DNA of 64,000 nucleotides from Buddleja alternifolia (lineage: Eukaryota; Streptophyta; Magnoliopsida; Lamiales; Scrophulariaceae). The stretch's first letter is position 1. Each line of letters begins with the position of its first letter. Below, one piece after another: positions 30,621 to 43,187 of the stretch. Below the pieces are notes generated by a model. That model searched no databases. It saw nothing but the letters and a program-made list of their open reading frames with translations, and had not been told where the DNA came from. A program made the translations under genes and the position numbers. Where the stretch lies: positions 38,674,980 to 38,738,979 of the forward strand of contig CM033392.1 of the NCBI GenBank assembly GCA_019426215.1, given 5' to 3'.

Positions 30621-32126
30621 TGTTAGGAAATTTCTTGTGAGAAGTTTTGATGATGACAATTAAGATTCTCTGTTAGACCCCAAAATATGTAAGTTTGATT
30701 TTATTAGAAATCATGTATAAGCTTTGAACGTTAGATTTGTAATAGGCTTTATTTATTTTCATTTTAGTCTGTTGGGCTAAGTAGTCTTAGACTGAGCGTC
30801 CGATAATTTCTGAGTGAGCTTATCAGTAGTTAAGTTTGAAGACTCAAGCGTCTGAAGTTTGAATGAAGAAGCCAAGCGTCCAAGTATTGAATAGGACTAG
30901 GATCATTCAGTGATTGAATGAGCGTCTATCAATGATAAACATTCACCTGAATTTATTCGTAAATCCAGAAGAAGTTTAATGCAAATATTCTCAGATCATT
31001 AATTGTCAACAGACATTTAATTCAAATGCATTAAATGGTGATAAGAGCATTGAATGTGATAAGCACTCCAGGATGTACGGAGAAGCCGTCCTATTGGACT
31101 ATCAACTATTCAGATACTGCAGCACCAATTTTTGTGCAACAGATTTCAGGAAAAAGGACAAAAGTGGTTCACTCGTGGAAGTGAGAGACACGCGCCTGTG
31201 CATGTGTCAAACTGACACTTTTTCCAAGATTTCCTATAAATAGGATTTCAACAACAAGCCAAAACAATCAATAGTATTACAAGCCAAATTGCTGTTGCAT
31301 TGAAGTCTCAAGTACTCAAACTCTCAGAAAAGCCAGAATATTCAAAGCAAACATTCTCTTTGGTTTTCTCCAATTCCTGAGACAGTCAACCAATATCTCA
31401 AGCATTCTTTTCGAAGAAACCTACATTACTATTGAGATATTCCAAGATGTTTGAACATTTCCAAAATCAAACAAACCATTAGAAAAATCCTATCCAAGCC
31501 TCGCGATCTGTGTGAAGCTGAAGTTGGATACTTGCAATATTTCTGGGTGAAAGAAGCAAAGGGATAGAAGTGCCTTGGAGCTGAAATCTGTGTGATCAAG
31601 GAGCTCAAGTCATCAATATTCATCTCTCCCTAATTTGTAGAAGATTCTGTGTGATTGTTTGAGAATCATTTTAGTGGATTGCCTCCAAGTGTTCGAGGAG
31701 AAGAAGGACGTAGTTGGGATTACACCACCTGAAAAATCTTAAAATTATTGTGTTCTTTACTTTACAGTCAATTTCATTACTATCATATCATTGCATAAAT
31801 CTGTTAAGTAAACATAATCAAACGCTAAGCAACTAAGATACATCTTGTGACTCTAAAACCTCCAAAGAGAAGACTTAAAGTCATTCCGCTGTGCTAACAC
31901 AGATTAAAGAACTAAACGCTTAAACCTAACTAGTTATAGTATTCAAATTTTGAAGATTAAGTTAACATTATAAAATAGTCTTTGAGTAAATGTTCAGCCA
32001 AGCGTCTACTTTTTCAAGCTTCCAACCACTATTTAATACGAAACGTTTTGAAGTTGAAAAAGACTTCAGGGTCTATTCAACCCCCCTCCCCTTCTAAACC
32101 CTTTCGTATGCCACTTGGGACCAACA
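30621..32126 (+). repeat. Sire-E 5' LTR (1,506 bp)
   Basis: It starts TGTTAGGAAATTTCTTGTG and ends TTGGGACCAACA. The TATA box CTATAAATAGG lies at 31234-31244. The recurrent AAGCGTC motif is scattered through it and through the coding part. It shows the uninterrupted state at the site where the 3' LTR carries the 43027-44349 insertion (TTTGAATGAAGAAGCCAAGC). Confidence 0.95.
31234..31244 (+). promoter_or_regulatory. TATA box of the Sire-E 5' LTR
   Basis: CTATAAATAGG is a near-perfect plant TATA consensus about 890 bp before the LTR end. The 3' LTR has CTATAAATAG at the same relative place (44722-44731). U3 lies upstream of it. Confidence 0.6.
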
Positions 32127-32128
32127 AG

Positions 32129-32142
32129 TGGTATCCGAGCGG
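32129..32142 (+). promoter_or_regulatory. Sire-E primer binding site
   Basis: TGGTATCCGAGCGG starts two bases after the LTR. It is a variant of the TGGTATCAGAGC site complementary to initiator tRNA-Met used by most plant Copia elements. Confidence 0.8.
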
Positions 32143-32226
32143 TTAAAGTTGAAATTTTAAAATTTCCAAATATAACATTTTGTTTAGATCCTTTTTCAAA
32201 ACTAGTTGCCTTAAAAAAAAAATTTA

Positions 32227-33370
32227 ATGGCATTTTCTAAAGTTCCTAAATTGACTGAGTCAAACTATATCACATGGAAAGTCAAAGCATTTACATATCT
32301 TTGTTCATGTGATGATGACATGTGCGATATTATTTCAGATGGACCTATTCGTATATACAAAGTTATCACTAGAGCGCCTGGAGCCACAGAAGAAACTCCG
32401 GATGGCTATGTGGAAAAGCCAAAGCAAGAATGGTCTCCAGATGAGCGTCGAAGAGAAAATTTGGACAATGTTGGTCGTAACGCTCTATCTACGGCTATTG
32501 GTGATAATGACAGCTTATTCAACAAGATCAAATCATATAATACTACTAAGGAAATATGGGATAAGTTGGCTACGATTTGTGGTGATTCAGCACAGATTAA
32601 AGAGAATAAGCTTTCCATTGCAAAGGAAAGGTTTAACGGTTTTAAAATGTTGCCCAATGAGACTTTAGAGCAATTGGACATAAGATTTACAGCTCTTGTT
32701 ACAGAGTTAACATGTTTGGGTATGGATTTACAAAACAGGGAAATGGTAGTTAAGATTTTCAGAAGCCTTCCTAGTAAATTCTTAATGAAAATTACAGTGA
32801 TGAGAGAATCTAATGTGTTGGATAATTTAACTCAGAAGATGTGTTTTCAGAGCTTAAGGCATTTGAATTTGAGCTAAATTCAACAAGTGATGTTGTAAGC
32901 AGTTCAGTAATTGAATCTGGAGTATTTATAGCATCAATCAAGGGTAAATTGGGTAACAAGGGAAAGGTTTTGGATACCAGTGAGGATGAGGAACTAGCGC
33001 TTCTGAATAGATTCAGAAAGTTCTCAAGATATGAAAAGAAAGGAAATAGTCCTAAGCATCAAGATCAAAGTTCATATCAAGTGCCTTCTCCAGTACAACA
33101 ACAGTATCAAGCGCCTCAATATTCTGCACCTTCTTCTTCAACGCCGATCCAGTATCAAGCATCTACTTAACAGAATCTTTCAGCGCCTGTAGTCTCAAAA
33201 CCACAAACTACACGCTTAACAAATGAACAAAAGATGAAAACTAATCTTTGTTATATTTGTAGGAAACCAGGGCACTACCAGGTAAATTGTACTTATCTAA
33301 ATGTATCCAAGCCCTCAAGGCAGGATTACTTGGATAGAAACCAATTCAGGAGCAACCTTCAACAACAAGG
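32227..33370 (+). pseudogene. gag: Sire-E gag with CCHC zinc knuckle, frameshifted
   Basis: The start ATG at 32227 (MAFSKVPKLTESNYITWK) is about 100 bases after the LTR. The UBN2-like capsid region includes AYSTxKEIWDKL-type sequence (TTKEIWDKLATICGDSAQI) and LEQLDIRFTALVTELTCLG. A frameshift near 32840 moves the frame to MFSELKAFEFEL (32841-33170), whose C-terminus is rich in Gln, Tyr, Ser and Pro. TAA at 33168-33170 precedes the knuckle, CYICRKPGHYQVNC (about 33249-33290), a perfect CX2CX4HX4C. Gag packages the genomic RNA. Confidence 0.88.
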
Positions 33371-34440
33371 TTAGCTAGCGGAGTCAGAACAAGCGTCCGC
33401 ACCTGAAGATTTGGAGTCTTCAGAAAAGAGTAGTGATGATGATGAGCCAGTGGATGACTCAGCACTTATTTGTCTCATGGACAGAGATGATGAAGCATCC
33501 TCTGAGGTAAACACTGAGATATCTTACCCTCTCTCTTATGAAGAATTAGTTAACAAAGTCAAAGAATATTATAATGATTGTCAAGTTGCTACCAAATGAT
33601 ATCAAAATCACTTCTATATCATTTCATCACTCAAGAGTGATAATGTGACACTCAAAGCAGAATTGCAAGTTCAACAACAATGCATTGAGTAGAACAAATC
33701 ACTTGAGAGTGATATAATCAATCTGAAGAGTGATCTTGATATAATAGTCAAGAGAGAAGCTGAGCTGATCGCTAGACTTGCTAAATCAGAGCAGCTCGTC
33801 TCATCATTGTCTAAAGCGTCAAGAAAGCTAGACAATGTGACTGAGGTAACAAGACTATTTGGTGAAAAGACCGGTTTAGGATGCAATAAATTCGGTAAAT
33901 AACCAATAAATCTAATGTTAGGGCGAACAACAAAGGAAATGGTATTTTCTTTGTTGAGAAAGATTTAAAAAGTCAAATACCTGTTAAAACAAGCGACAAT
34001 GGTACGAGGCCAAATGAGAAAGCCAAAGCTGACTCAGGTAAGGAAAAGGAAAAATAAAATGATTCACAAAGAAAGGTTCATCCAAACGCTCAAAAGGCTT
34101 AGGATAAACCTAACCATGGTGAATCAAAAGCTAAGCATCCAGCACTAGAAGTGCACCCCAAGCCAGCGCCAAGGAAATACCAGCGTCAATATCCACAACG
34201 ATCTAGATCATATTATCGTTACTATGATAATTATGATTATGATTACTATTATAGTCGAGGATATTATTATACACCCAAAAAGCACACACAACACAAGGTG
34301 AACAAAAAGCACACACAACATAATGTGAAACCCAAGAAGGCCAATCTTCCCATAATGAAGACCAGGCAAATATGGGTTCCTAAAGTTCTAGTTCAAACTA
34401 ACAATGCTACTAATGTTAAAGGATCCAAGCAACAATGGGT
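33371..34440 (+). pseudogene. Sire-E gag C-terminal / gag-pol linker region
   Basis: Acidic, Ser-rich stretches (ESSEKSSDDDEPVDDSALIC, 33411 on) are followed by a coiled-coil-like segment and by Lys/Pro-rich and Tyr-rich repeats (34151-34450: HKVNKKHTQHNVKPKKANL; RSYYRYYDNYDYDYYYSRG). Several stops and frameshifts occur. Such long linkers between zinc knuckle and protease are usual for the sirevirus lineage. Confidence 0.7.
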
Positions 34441-35750
34441 ACCTAAATAGAAATAGAACAGCCTTTTTGATTGCGGGTACCTAGAGATAGAGCCGATACA
34501 TCTGTTTGGTACATCGATAGTGGGTCGTCAAGGCACATGACAGGCTCCAAGGATCTCTTGATCAACTATTGAGCTGCCAATGGTCCCCAGGTTGTATTTG
34601 GTGACAACTCCAAAGGGAAAACTAAAGGTATAGGTACTGTGCATAGGAGAAACTTCATGATAAGTGATGTTTACTATGTTGAGAGTCTTAAGCATAATTT
34701 ATTAAGCATAAGTCAATTTTGTGATAAAGGCTTTGAAGTCAAATTCTCAAGCGGGTAAGACTAAATCTACTAAATTGAAAGGTAAAAGAACAAATAATGT
34801 GTATTTGGTAGATTGAGGTTCAACAATTGATAACAACCCAACATGATTTGATGCTAAGAGTCAAAATAAATCTAAAACGGGTTGGTTATGGCATAGAAAA
34901 ATGAATCACCTCAACTTTAAGACAATCTCTCAGCTTATAAATCTAAATCTTGTAGAGGGATTACCTAAAGGACCATTTCATAAGGATCGCCTTTGTGACG
35001 CTTGTCAAATGGGAAAACAAGTTAAATCATCTTTCAAGAGAAAACCTCATCTATCTACCTCAAGGATACTTGAACTACTTCACATGGATCTGTTTGGACC
35101 TGTTCAAACGATCAGTGTGAGCGGTAAAAAGTATACTCTGGTGATAGTAGATGATTTCTCTCCATTTACTTGGGTGAAATTTCTTTCATCCAAAGATGAA
35201 ACATGTGACAAGTTAACAACACTTATTCGGCAACATCAAACAATGAAAAATCTTAAGGTTGCAAGAATAAGAAGCGATTACGGCACTGAGTTTACTAACA
35301 AGGTTGTTGAGAAGTTTTGTGGAGAGAATGGATTACATCATGAGTATTCAGCTCCCAGGACTCCCCAACAGAATGGTGTTGCTAAGCGCCGGAACAGAAC
35401 GCTCAAGGAAGCCACTAGGACGATGAAATCAGAGGCCAAGCTTGCTCCTAGGTTTTGGGCCAAAGCGATCAACACTGCCTATTACACTCAAAACTGTTGC
35501 ATGATCAACAAACAACATGGGAAAACTCCATATGAACTATGGAAGGGACGTAAGCCAAGTGTTTCATACTTTCACGTATTTGGTTCTAAATGCTTTATTC
35601 ATAATAATGGATCCCGGAGCCTGAAGACATTTGATCCTAAAGCGGTTGAGAGAATTCTTCTATTCATGTTGTTTTTGATGATGCCAACCAAGAACCTAGT
35701 AAGATTAATGTGAATGATGTAGGAGTTGAAGATCTGTGTCATCAAGCGTA
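34441..35750 (+). pseudogene. pol: Sire-E protease-integrase, broken, catalytic Glu lost
   Basis: Protease site WYIDSGSSRHMTG (Asp at 34516-34518). GAG-pre-integrase WLWHRKMNHLNFKTI, then CDACQMGKQ. Integrase: first Asp in LLHMDLFGPV (35087-35089), second in RSDYGTEF (35276-35278). The third catalytic position, 35 residues later, is Lys in NGVAKRRNRT (35384-35386) where the family has Glu. A stop within the protease region and a frameshift near 35650 also break it. Even the open 270-codon integrase frame (34901-35713) could not catalyse strand transfer. Confidence 0.92.
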
Positions 35751-37600
35751 TAAGGTTACCATTGATGATGATAGTGATTACGATGATGAGATCTTGGTGC
35801 CCCCTCTAAGTTTACTCGTAAGGTTATTTCGAATAACAACGATAGATCTGCTGATGATCATGAAGAGAGTGATCATCAAGAGCAAAGTAGAATCTGTGAA
35901 CTTGAAGCGCCTACGCAAGAGGAGATTCAAGCGTCTAAGCAAGTGAATGAAGCGCCTGTTCAACCTCTTAACCCTTTCCAGCCTGATAGATTATGGCTAC
36001 GTGATCATCCACCTGAGCAAATTATTGGAGATATTAAAGCGACAGTTAGGACTAGGGCCGCTACATTCAATGAGGCCATGTTTGCAAGCTTCCTATCTCA
36101 AATGGAACCTAAAAAAGTGGATGAAGCGTTATGTGATCCTAGTTGGAATGAAGCCATGCAAGAAGAGCTTAATCATTTTGAACATAGTAAGGTTTGGACG
36201 CTAGTACCAAGGCCAGTTCGCCAAGGGGTTATTGGAACTAGATGGGTTTATAGAAACAAGATGGATGAGAATGGCATTGTGATAAGGAATAAAGCCAGAC
36301 TTGTTGTTTAAGGATATTTCCAAGAAGAGGGTATTGATTTCGATGAGACATATGCGCTTGTCGCCCGTCTTGAAGCAATTCGCATGTTTCTAGCGTATGC
36401 AGCGTTTAACAAGTTTACGGTGTATCAGATGGACATAAGGAGTGCTTTCCTGAATGGTAAACTCGAAGAAGAAGTTTATGTTGAGCAACCACCAGGATTC
36501 ATCAACAACCATGGTAAGGGTATGGTCTACAAGCTAGATAAAGCACTTTATAGGTTTAAGCAAGCACCCCGAGCATGGTATGACCCTCTCTCTATTTTTC
36601 TTATTGGTAAAGGCTTTTCAAAAGGCAACGATGATACAACGTTATTCAAAATTACCAATGATGAAGATATTCTCTTAGTACTAATAAGCGTCTGTGTGAG
36701 AGATTTTCGAAAATGATGAAAGAACAATTTGAAATGAGCATGATGGGTGAATTAACTTTCTTCTTAGGACTCCAAGTTAAACAACTCCCTAATGGCATAT
36801 TTATTAACCAAGCTAAATATACACTTGATATGATTAAGAAATTTGGTACGGAAAATGCATCATTTTCAAGAATTCCAATGAGCCAAATGCCTAAGTTAGA
36901 TAAAGATAAAAGTGGAAAGAAGGTTGATATCACTAACTATAGATGTATCATGGGATCACTTCTTTATCTTACTGCTAGTAGACCTGATATTGTGTTTTTG
37001 GTATGCATGTGTGCACGCTTTCAAGCTGATCCTAAAGAGTCACACCTAAGTACTGCCAACAGAATCCTTTAGTACCTAAAAGGCACACAAAATGTGGGCT
37101 TATGGTATCCAAGATACTCTCCTTTTGAACTAATTGGTTACTCAAATGCAGATTTTGCAGGGTGCAAAATAGATCGTAAGAGTACTAGTGGTACATGTCT
37201 ATTTCTAGGTGATTGGTTAGTTTCATGGCATAGTAAGAAACAACAATGCATAGCTACTTCTACAGCTAAAGTCGAGTATGTAGCTGCAGGGAGTTGTTGT
37301 GCACAAGTGTTATGGATGAGGCAACAACTTAGAGATTATGGAATAATCATAGGTCTAACCCCCCTTCATTGTGATAACCAAAGCGCCCTAGCTATGACTT
37401 AAAACCATGTTCTCCATTCCAGAACCAAACATATTGACATTAGATACCATTTTCTTCGTGACCATGTTCAAAAGAAAGATATCTCTATGCACTTTATTGG
37501 AACTGACAAACAATTGACAGATATCTTCACCAAAGCGCTCAACGAACAACGTTTTCTCACTTTAAGAAGTGAACTAGGTATGATTGATTTAACCGCCTAA
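35751..37600 (+). pseudogene. pol: Sire-E reverse transcriptase-RNase H, YVDD deleted
   Basis: RT palm motifs are recognisable: [50 protein letters not shown] at 36309-36311 interrupts the conserved LVAQGY-type motif. Near 36680 the sequence runs from the ILLV motif directly to TAATAAGCGTCTG. The copy in Sire-D keeps ~34 extra bases here encoding YVDDIIFGS, so the catalytic site was deleted with a frameshift. RNase H follows: IGYSNADFAGCKIDRKST, KVEYVAAGS, HCDNQSALA. TAG at 37071 and TAA at 37400 are further stops. Confidence 0.93.
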
Positions 37601-38440
37601 TCATTAAGCATCATACTTTAATTAGACATATAAGTTAGGGGGAATCCACTTTATTTATGTCTAAAAGATTTTTGAAAAGTGTTACAAGTTATCAAATTTA
37701 GGGGGAACCGTAAAATTGTGCTTGTACATACCTGTAAGAATGATCAAAAACTTTCATATGCATAGATCATCGACGCTCAATATTATTTGTGCATAATATG
37801 TTGGACGCTCAAACACAAAAAGAATTTAAATTTTAAGTGTCAAACATAAAACTTACAATATAACATATAACAAGTGGTATACGTTAAGCATTGAACTCAT
37901 TCCCTTAAACACTTAATATAAAATTGTTTATAAAATTCATGCATAATTTTACATGCTTAATGACGTGATGGATAGACTCAAAAGAATATTTTGAACTCTA
38001 TTCACACGCTTCTATCACATCAAACTGGCAGGTAAATTAAAAACTTTTCAAAATGACAGCTCAGAGTTAGTACGTGTTTGTGTATGTGTCAGTGTATTAC
38101 CATCAAGTGCGTGCATTACACTCTGAAATTCCCAAACGTTTTAAAAATTTACTCGAGCGTCAAATCTTTATATATGGGAGTTACCAAATGTAACTTCTCT
38201 CTCTTGCCCAAAACTCTCATCCGCAGTTAAAAGCATTCATGGCTGAGATTCAATAACTTTACACGTGTCAAAATCCTACTGAGACTAGAGAACACAAGTT
38301 TCAAAATTTTTAACTGTGTCATATAAAACGTAATTTTTGCAAAATTATTCTCTCTCTCTTTTACTCAAGCTATCTGCAAAATTACTCTCTCTCTCTTTTT
38401 CTCAAAGCAAATCTCAGTTTATCTCTTTTAAAACACTCAA
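37601..38440 (+). other. Sire-E spacer with internal purine-tract-like repeats
   Basis: Non-coding. It contains TTAGGGGGAA at 37635-37644 and TTTAGGGGGAA at 37697-37707, resembling the true purine tract at 42764-42775. Repeated purine-tract-like motifs are a known feature of sireviruses. The rest is AT-rich, with a CT-rich stretch (38345-38410) before the extra ORF. Confidence 0.75.
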
Positions 38441-41400
38441 ATGGCACCCAAGAATCTGTAAACACTGCTGAAGACACCATTAAGGTTACTGAAGACCTTG
38501 TGGTGGACTGGAAATTTTTGTATGACCAGAATCAGATCAACATGACTGATATGATAGACTCTGTGGCTAAGGCTAGGCTTCAGACATTCTTGACAAAGTA
38601 CTCTTATGTGTTTGCTACTGAAGTAGACACATTCTAGACGACTGCTAAACTTTCAGAGAACAAGAAGTCTATCTCTTGCCTCTTTTCTTTATCCAAGAAG
38701 GAGTCTCCGAAAGAATTCATTCATTCTGCTGCCTCCATTGCCAAGGACTTCAATCTACCTAATGAAGGTGAGACATTGGACTGTGTTACTCAAGAACAAA
38801 TCTAAGAAGCATAGACTACTATGAGTGCATATGATGGTGTACCATACAAACCGCACTTCAAGAATAAAGAAATAGTGCCGAAGTACAGATTAATGGTTGA
38901 TTTCTGCAGCAAGATTATTGAATGCAGGGTAGGTACCTTTGATAAGGTCAATCCTATGCAGTTTCAGATGATGACGGCCATACTCCTCAACATCAAGATT
39001 AACTGGAGTGAGTATGTGTTCGGAAGGTTTAGGGACTATTTGAGCTTCATAAACAAACGCTATAGAATTATTCTGAGTGATCTGTTGTTCAGAGCAGAGT
39101 GCGTACACTCGTCGGGGCTTCATTTAGCCAAGGCCAAGCTGTTGGGGAAGAGAATTTTGAAGAATCTCCTTCACCCTCCCTAATTTGATGGTGTTGCGAG
39201 ACCACTATCTGAGCGTCAAGTGGTACACAAAGCGTCAGATGAAGAAGCTGAGCGTCCTGCTCCGGTTGAAGCCGTGAAGCATCCTGCTGTACAGAAGAAG
39301 AAGGCTCCTCGTAAGCCCAAGGCTCATGCTGTTGAGTCTCCTCCCAAGAACGATGATGAAGAAACTGATGAGGATAAGGAAGATAAGATCCCGTTAACCA
39401 AGCGGAAGAAGTTGGAAGGAATCACTAAGAAAATTGATTTTGAGGAACCAATTGTTGCTCCTCCAGCCCAAGCGCCCAAATTAGTTGAAGGAGTCAACGT
39501 GAAGAAGATTTTCAAGCGTTCCAGGACAGGCAGGCGTCAAGCTACTCCTGCTCCTGAAGAGACTGAGACCGTTGAGCTAAGCGCTCAAGAAGCTGCTGTT
39601 GAGACAAGCTCTCAGGGTAAGTTTATTTCTTCCCACAGCGTTTTTTTTCCGACATCTGTAGAAGATCCTGCTTTTATAGAGGATAGTTCTTATGCTACAA
39701 CTATTGTTCTAGCTGCTGCTAAAGCACCAATCGACGTCCATCTGGATGTTAATTTAAAAGAAGTGGTGGCCATTGCCAAAGATATTGCGACAAGCGTTCC
39801 ATTGGATGCCGAGGAACCTACAACAGAAGAGGTCCAACCACTACTTTCTTCAGAGGTCATAACTAAGGCACGCTCAGTAGGTCAGAGCATCGCTGAGGAC
39901 GTTACAAGACCAAGGCACTTTTTCAAGCTAGATCTGATCAAGAAGATTGACCATTCAATCAACTATATGCCACCAGCGCTTGAAGAAGACTTTATTCCCG
40001 AAGGATACAATGAAGAGCGTTATATTAATGCGGAGAATGAAGTAGCCATGTTGATAGAGCATGATAAATATATCTGTGAGATGCTATTCAACACGGATTT
40101 GACTGATGTAGAGCGAGCATTTTACCATGCCATTGAAGATGGCAACCCTACTGGTCTGATTCTTGCTTCCATTCTTATTCATGAAAACAGAACCGATGGC
40201 AGAACTCCTCCAGCCGACGTGGACTTAGCATATTATCTAGATATGGGGTATAGCAAACCATCAGGTTTTGCTCCTAGAAATTAAAAGAGCAAAGTCTATG
40301 AGCATCTACTGGTTGAGATTCTAAATCCATCAGAAGAACTCTTGAACAGAGATGGATACTTGCATTTTCCAGAAGTGGTGAAGAGCGCTGCAAATTCTAA
40401 TTCAGCTAATCCACTTCACCTTTGGAAAAATAAAGGTCCTTATATTGGTGAGCATCTGACGTCTCTCACAGATTTGATTCAAGAAGAAACGGATGACTAC
40501 TTCCAGAGCGTCTGGAATGCTAGCTATTAAACAAACAAATACCATTTTGAATCTATCAAAGACATTCACCATGAAGGCATTAGGGTTATAGTTAATGTAG
40601 GTACAAATTACTGCATGAATGAAGTTAAGGGTTGAAGCGTACATGGGCAATAGGTATACTTTCTAGGATTTGGTCAACGCTCCACACTTGATTGGCATAG
40701 GCATGCATGAAAAAAAGTGTCAGTTTGCTAAGTATTGCTTAGAGAAGCGTAGACAGTGTGTGGGACCAATAGATCAGTTGCCAAGTGTTCGCCAACCAAT
40801 AGATAAGTTTCTGAGTCAAGCGTTACATAGGCTTGCAGTCACTCCTCTTAACTTCAATAGGCAAGCGTCTAGCAGTGGTTTTCCAGTATCATATTTATCA
40901 ACTACTCCCAGCCACTGTGATGACAACTTTAGGTTGATGTTGAAGATCATGGCTCAAATTCTTCACTTTGATAAGATCTTCACAGAAAACCTGCAGCAAC
41001 CCAACGAATCGAGGATTCGCAACTTCCATAGTTAACCACTCCTATCAACTATCAGACAAGAAGTAAGCAAACATTATGCGTATGTTCTTTCCTTGCTAGA
41101 ATGGAATCAGGGCATAGCTCGAGCAGTTTTTCCTTATTTGGAAGAGTACTACAGTATGTATGTGCCTGAAGCTCACAAAACTCAACGTCTTCCAAAGGAT
41201 AGGATCATTGAATTTTCCTTGCACTACTGCCCAGATATGTTATTTCTGATCCCCAGACCGCAGTCAAGGATTTTTCCAAATCATGTGCTGGACGTCATGG
41301 GTCCAACGTATGTCAGGGCCAGGGATAGTCCAATCCGCACATTTATTCAGGGATCCTGCATTTCAAGTTCAAGGTTGAACGAACTTCTTGAAGCTCCATC

Positions 41401-42552
41401 ATACTTCTATGCCGATATACCTTAGCCAGGTCAAATTTCCAATTCACTGACTTTTGTCAAGAGGAGTCAGTGCTTGTGGAAGTACTTGTGGAATTAATTG
41501 AAGAGTCTGAACTAAAGCATGCATAAGAAGTAGCAAGTATTCTAGCATCTGATGAGGAACCAGTTTAAGCGTCTCCACCAGAGATAAATCCTGACGCTTC
41601 CAAACCAGATGTCCCAGATGTTGCTGAGTTACCGATTGAAGCACGAGGCACCGTCTTTGATCCAGCACATCAAGTCTCTCTTGACTCACTCAAGTACACA
41701 TCAATGTTTAAGCAACCGGCTACTTAAGCGGTTCCTTCAGATGTGAGTCAAACTTTTGTTCCACTTTAGAAATTAGTTTTGGAGGAAGTGAGTGATCATG
41801 CCACTCAGAATGCTGAAGCCTTCTATCAGATCAAAACTGATTTGTCCAAGATTGAGTCTCAGAACAAGAGCGCCCAAGTTGCTCATATTGCAGCTCAAGT
41901 GGCAGTTGCTGATTGCCTTAAGGAATTTCAAGAAATGAATGATGCTACAAGGGCAAATAAACTGGCCATGAAAGAGCATTTCGATAAATGCATCGACACT
42001 CTAGAGACTTCAATGGCTCAGATTGCTACTCAAGTCAGCTTATTAACAGAACACTTTTTGAAGGTTGATGATGGCAATAAGGGGGAAGAAAAGAGTAAAA
42101 GGGTAAAGAGGAAAACGTTTAGTTCAAGAACTAAGGATCTTCCTCCACCGCCGAAGTGTCAAGAAATACTACCTCCTCCTCCTCCTCCTCCGCTGAACAG
42201 ACAATCTAGATACCCATCTTGGGTTGCTGCTACTGCAGTACCTAGTAGGACTTCTGGGTTTCCTCCAATACCATTTTATGCCGATCTGCCAGTGCCCTCA
42301 CAAGCCTACCTAGAACAATTTGACATTCCTATTGAACGAGCGCCTATCCCAGAACCTACTGATTTCATGCTTATAGCTGAGGAGAAGCAGTTGACTGAAT
42401 TTAACAGAGCATTCAAGATTTGTCTAAGGCACATTGGTATTGATCCAATTGAGTGCGAAAAGCAGTTTGTTGCTTTCAAGAAGAGACAACAGGAAGAGAA
42501 CAAACATGTGATTAACGAAGATCATGCGGCGATGATGACTTTAGAAGATTAG
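38441..42552 (+). pseudogene. Sire-E extra ORF downstream of pol (function unknown, env-like position)
   Basis: A decayed frame of about 1,350 codons, with open pieces at 38821-39183, 39220-40284, 40342-40530, 40670-41035, 41093-41425 and 41779-42552. The first three pieces are in one frame, separated by single stops; the next two share a second frame; later ones are shifted. N-terminal part: KEIVPKYRLMVDFCSKIIEC, then NKRYRIILSDLLFRAE. Middle: basic NLS-like clusters QKKKAPRKPK and TKRKK flanking an acidic run. C-terminal: predicted coiled coil (41779-42060, DLSKIESQNKSAQVAHIAAQ), a run of seven Pro near 42175, and a conserved-looking tail. No signal peptide or membrane segment is evident. 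Sireviruses often have an env-like ORF here, but this one looks nuclear or structural rather than membrane-bound. Sire-D has a homologue. Confidence 0.8.
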
Positions 42553-42763
42553 CTGACTGAAGCAATCACAACTGAAATCCTCAGAAGATACAGAGTTAAA
42601 CCAAGACATTAAAGTCATTATTTTGCATTATCTATATTCTTGTCTCTTATTATATTTTAGTTTAGTTGTAAAATGTCTGTACTTTACTTGATAAATTAAT
42701 GAAGTGCATTTTTCAGCTAAAATATCTTGTTGAGGCTTAACTAACCTTATCTAACTTTTATTC

Positions 42764-42775
42764 AAAGGGGGAAAT
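42764..42775 (+). promoter_or_regulatory. Sire-E polypurine tract
   Basis: AAAGGGGGAAAT directly precedes the 3' LTR at 42776. It would be the primer for plus-strand DNA synthesis. Confidence 0.85.
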
Positions 42776-43187
42776 TGTTAGGAAATTTCTTATTAGAAGT
42801 TTTGATGATGACAATTAGGATTCTCTGTTAGGCTTCAAAATATGTAAGTTTGATTTTATTAGAAATCATGTATAAGCTTTGAATGTTGGATTCGTAATAG
42901 GCTTTATTTATTTTCATTTTAGTCCGTTGGGCTAAGTAGTCTTAGACTGAGCGTCTGATAATTTCTGAGTGAGCTTATCAGTAGTTAAGTTTGAAGACTC
43001 AAGCGTCTGAAGTCTGAATGAAGAATCACTACTACAGAAATGGCCTCTTACAGCGGGTTTTTTTGGCCAATTACAGCGGTTTTAACCGTTGTAATAGGTA
43101 CCGCTATAATTAGTTAAAGCCAATTACAGTGGTCATTTTTATAACCGCTGTAATAGGTAGTATTTTTTTTTTAATTTTATTTTCGCG

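Noticed and set aside
38441..42552. Calling the Sire-E extra ORF an envelope gene
   Set aside because: Its position is env-like, but no signal peptide, membrane segment or cleavage site was visible in the pieces.
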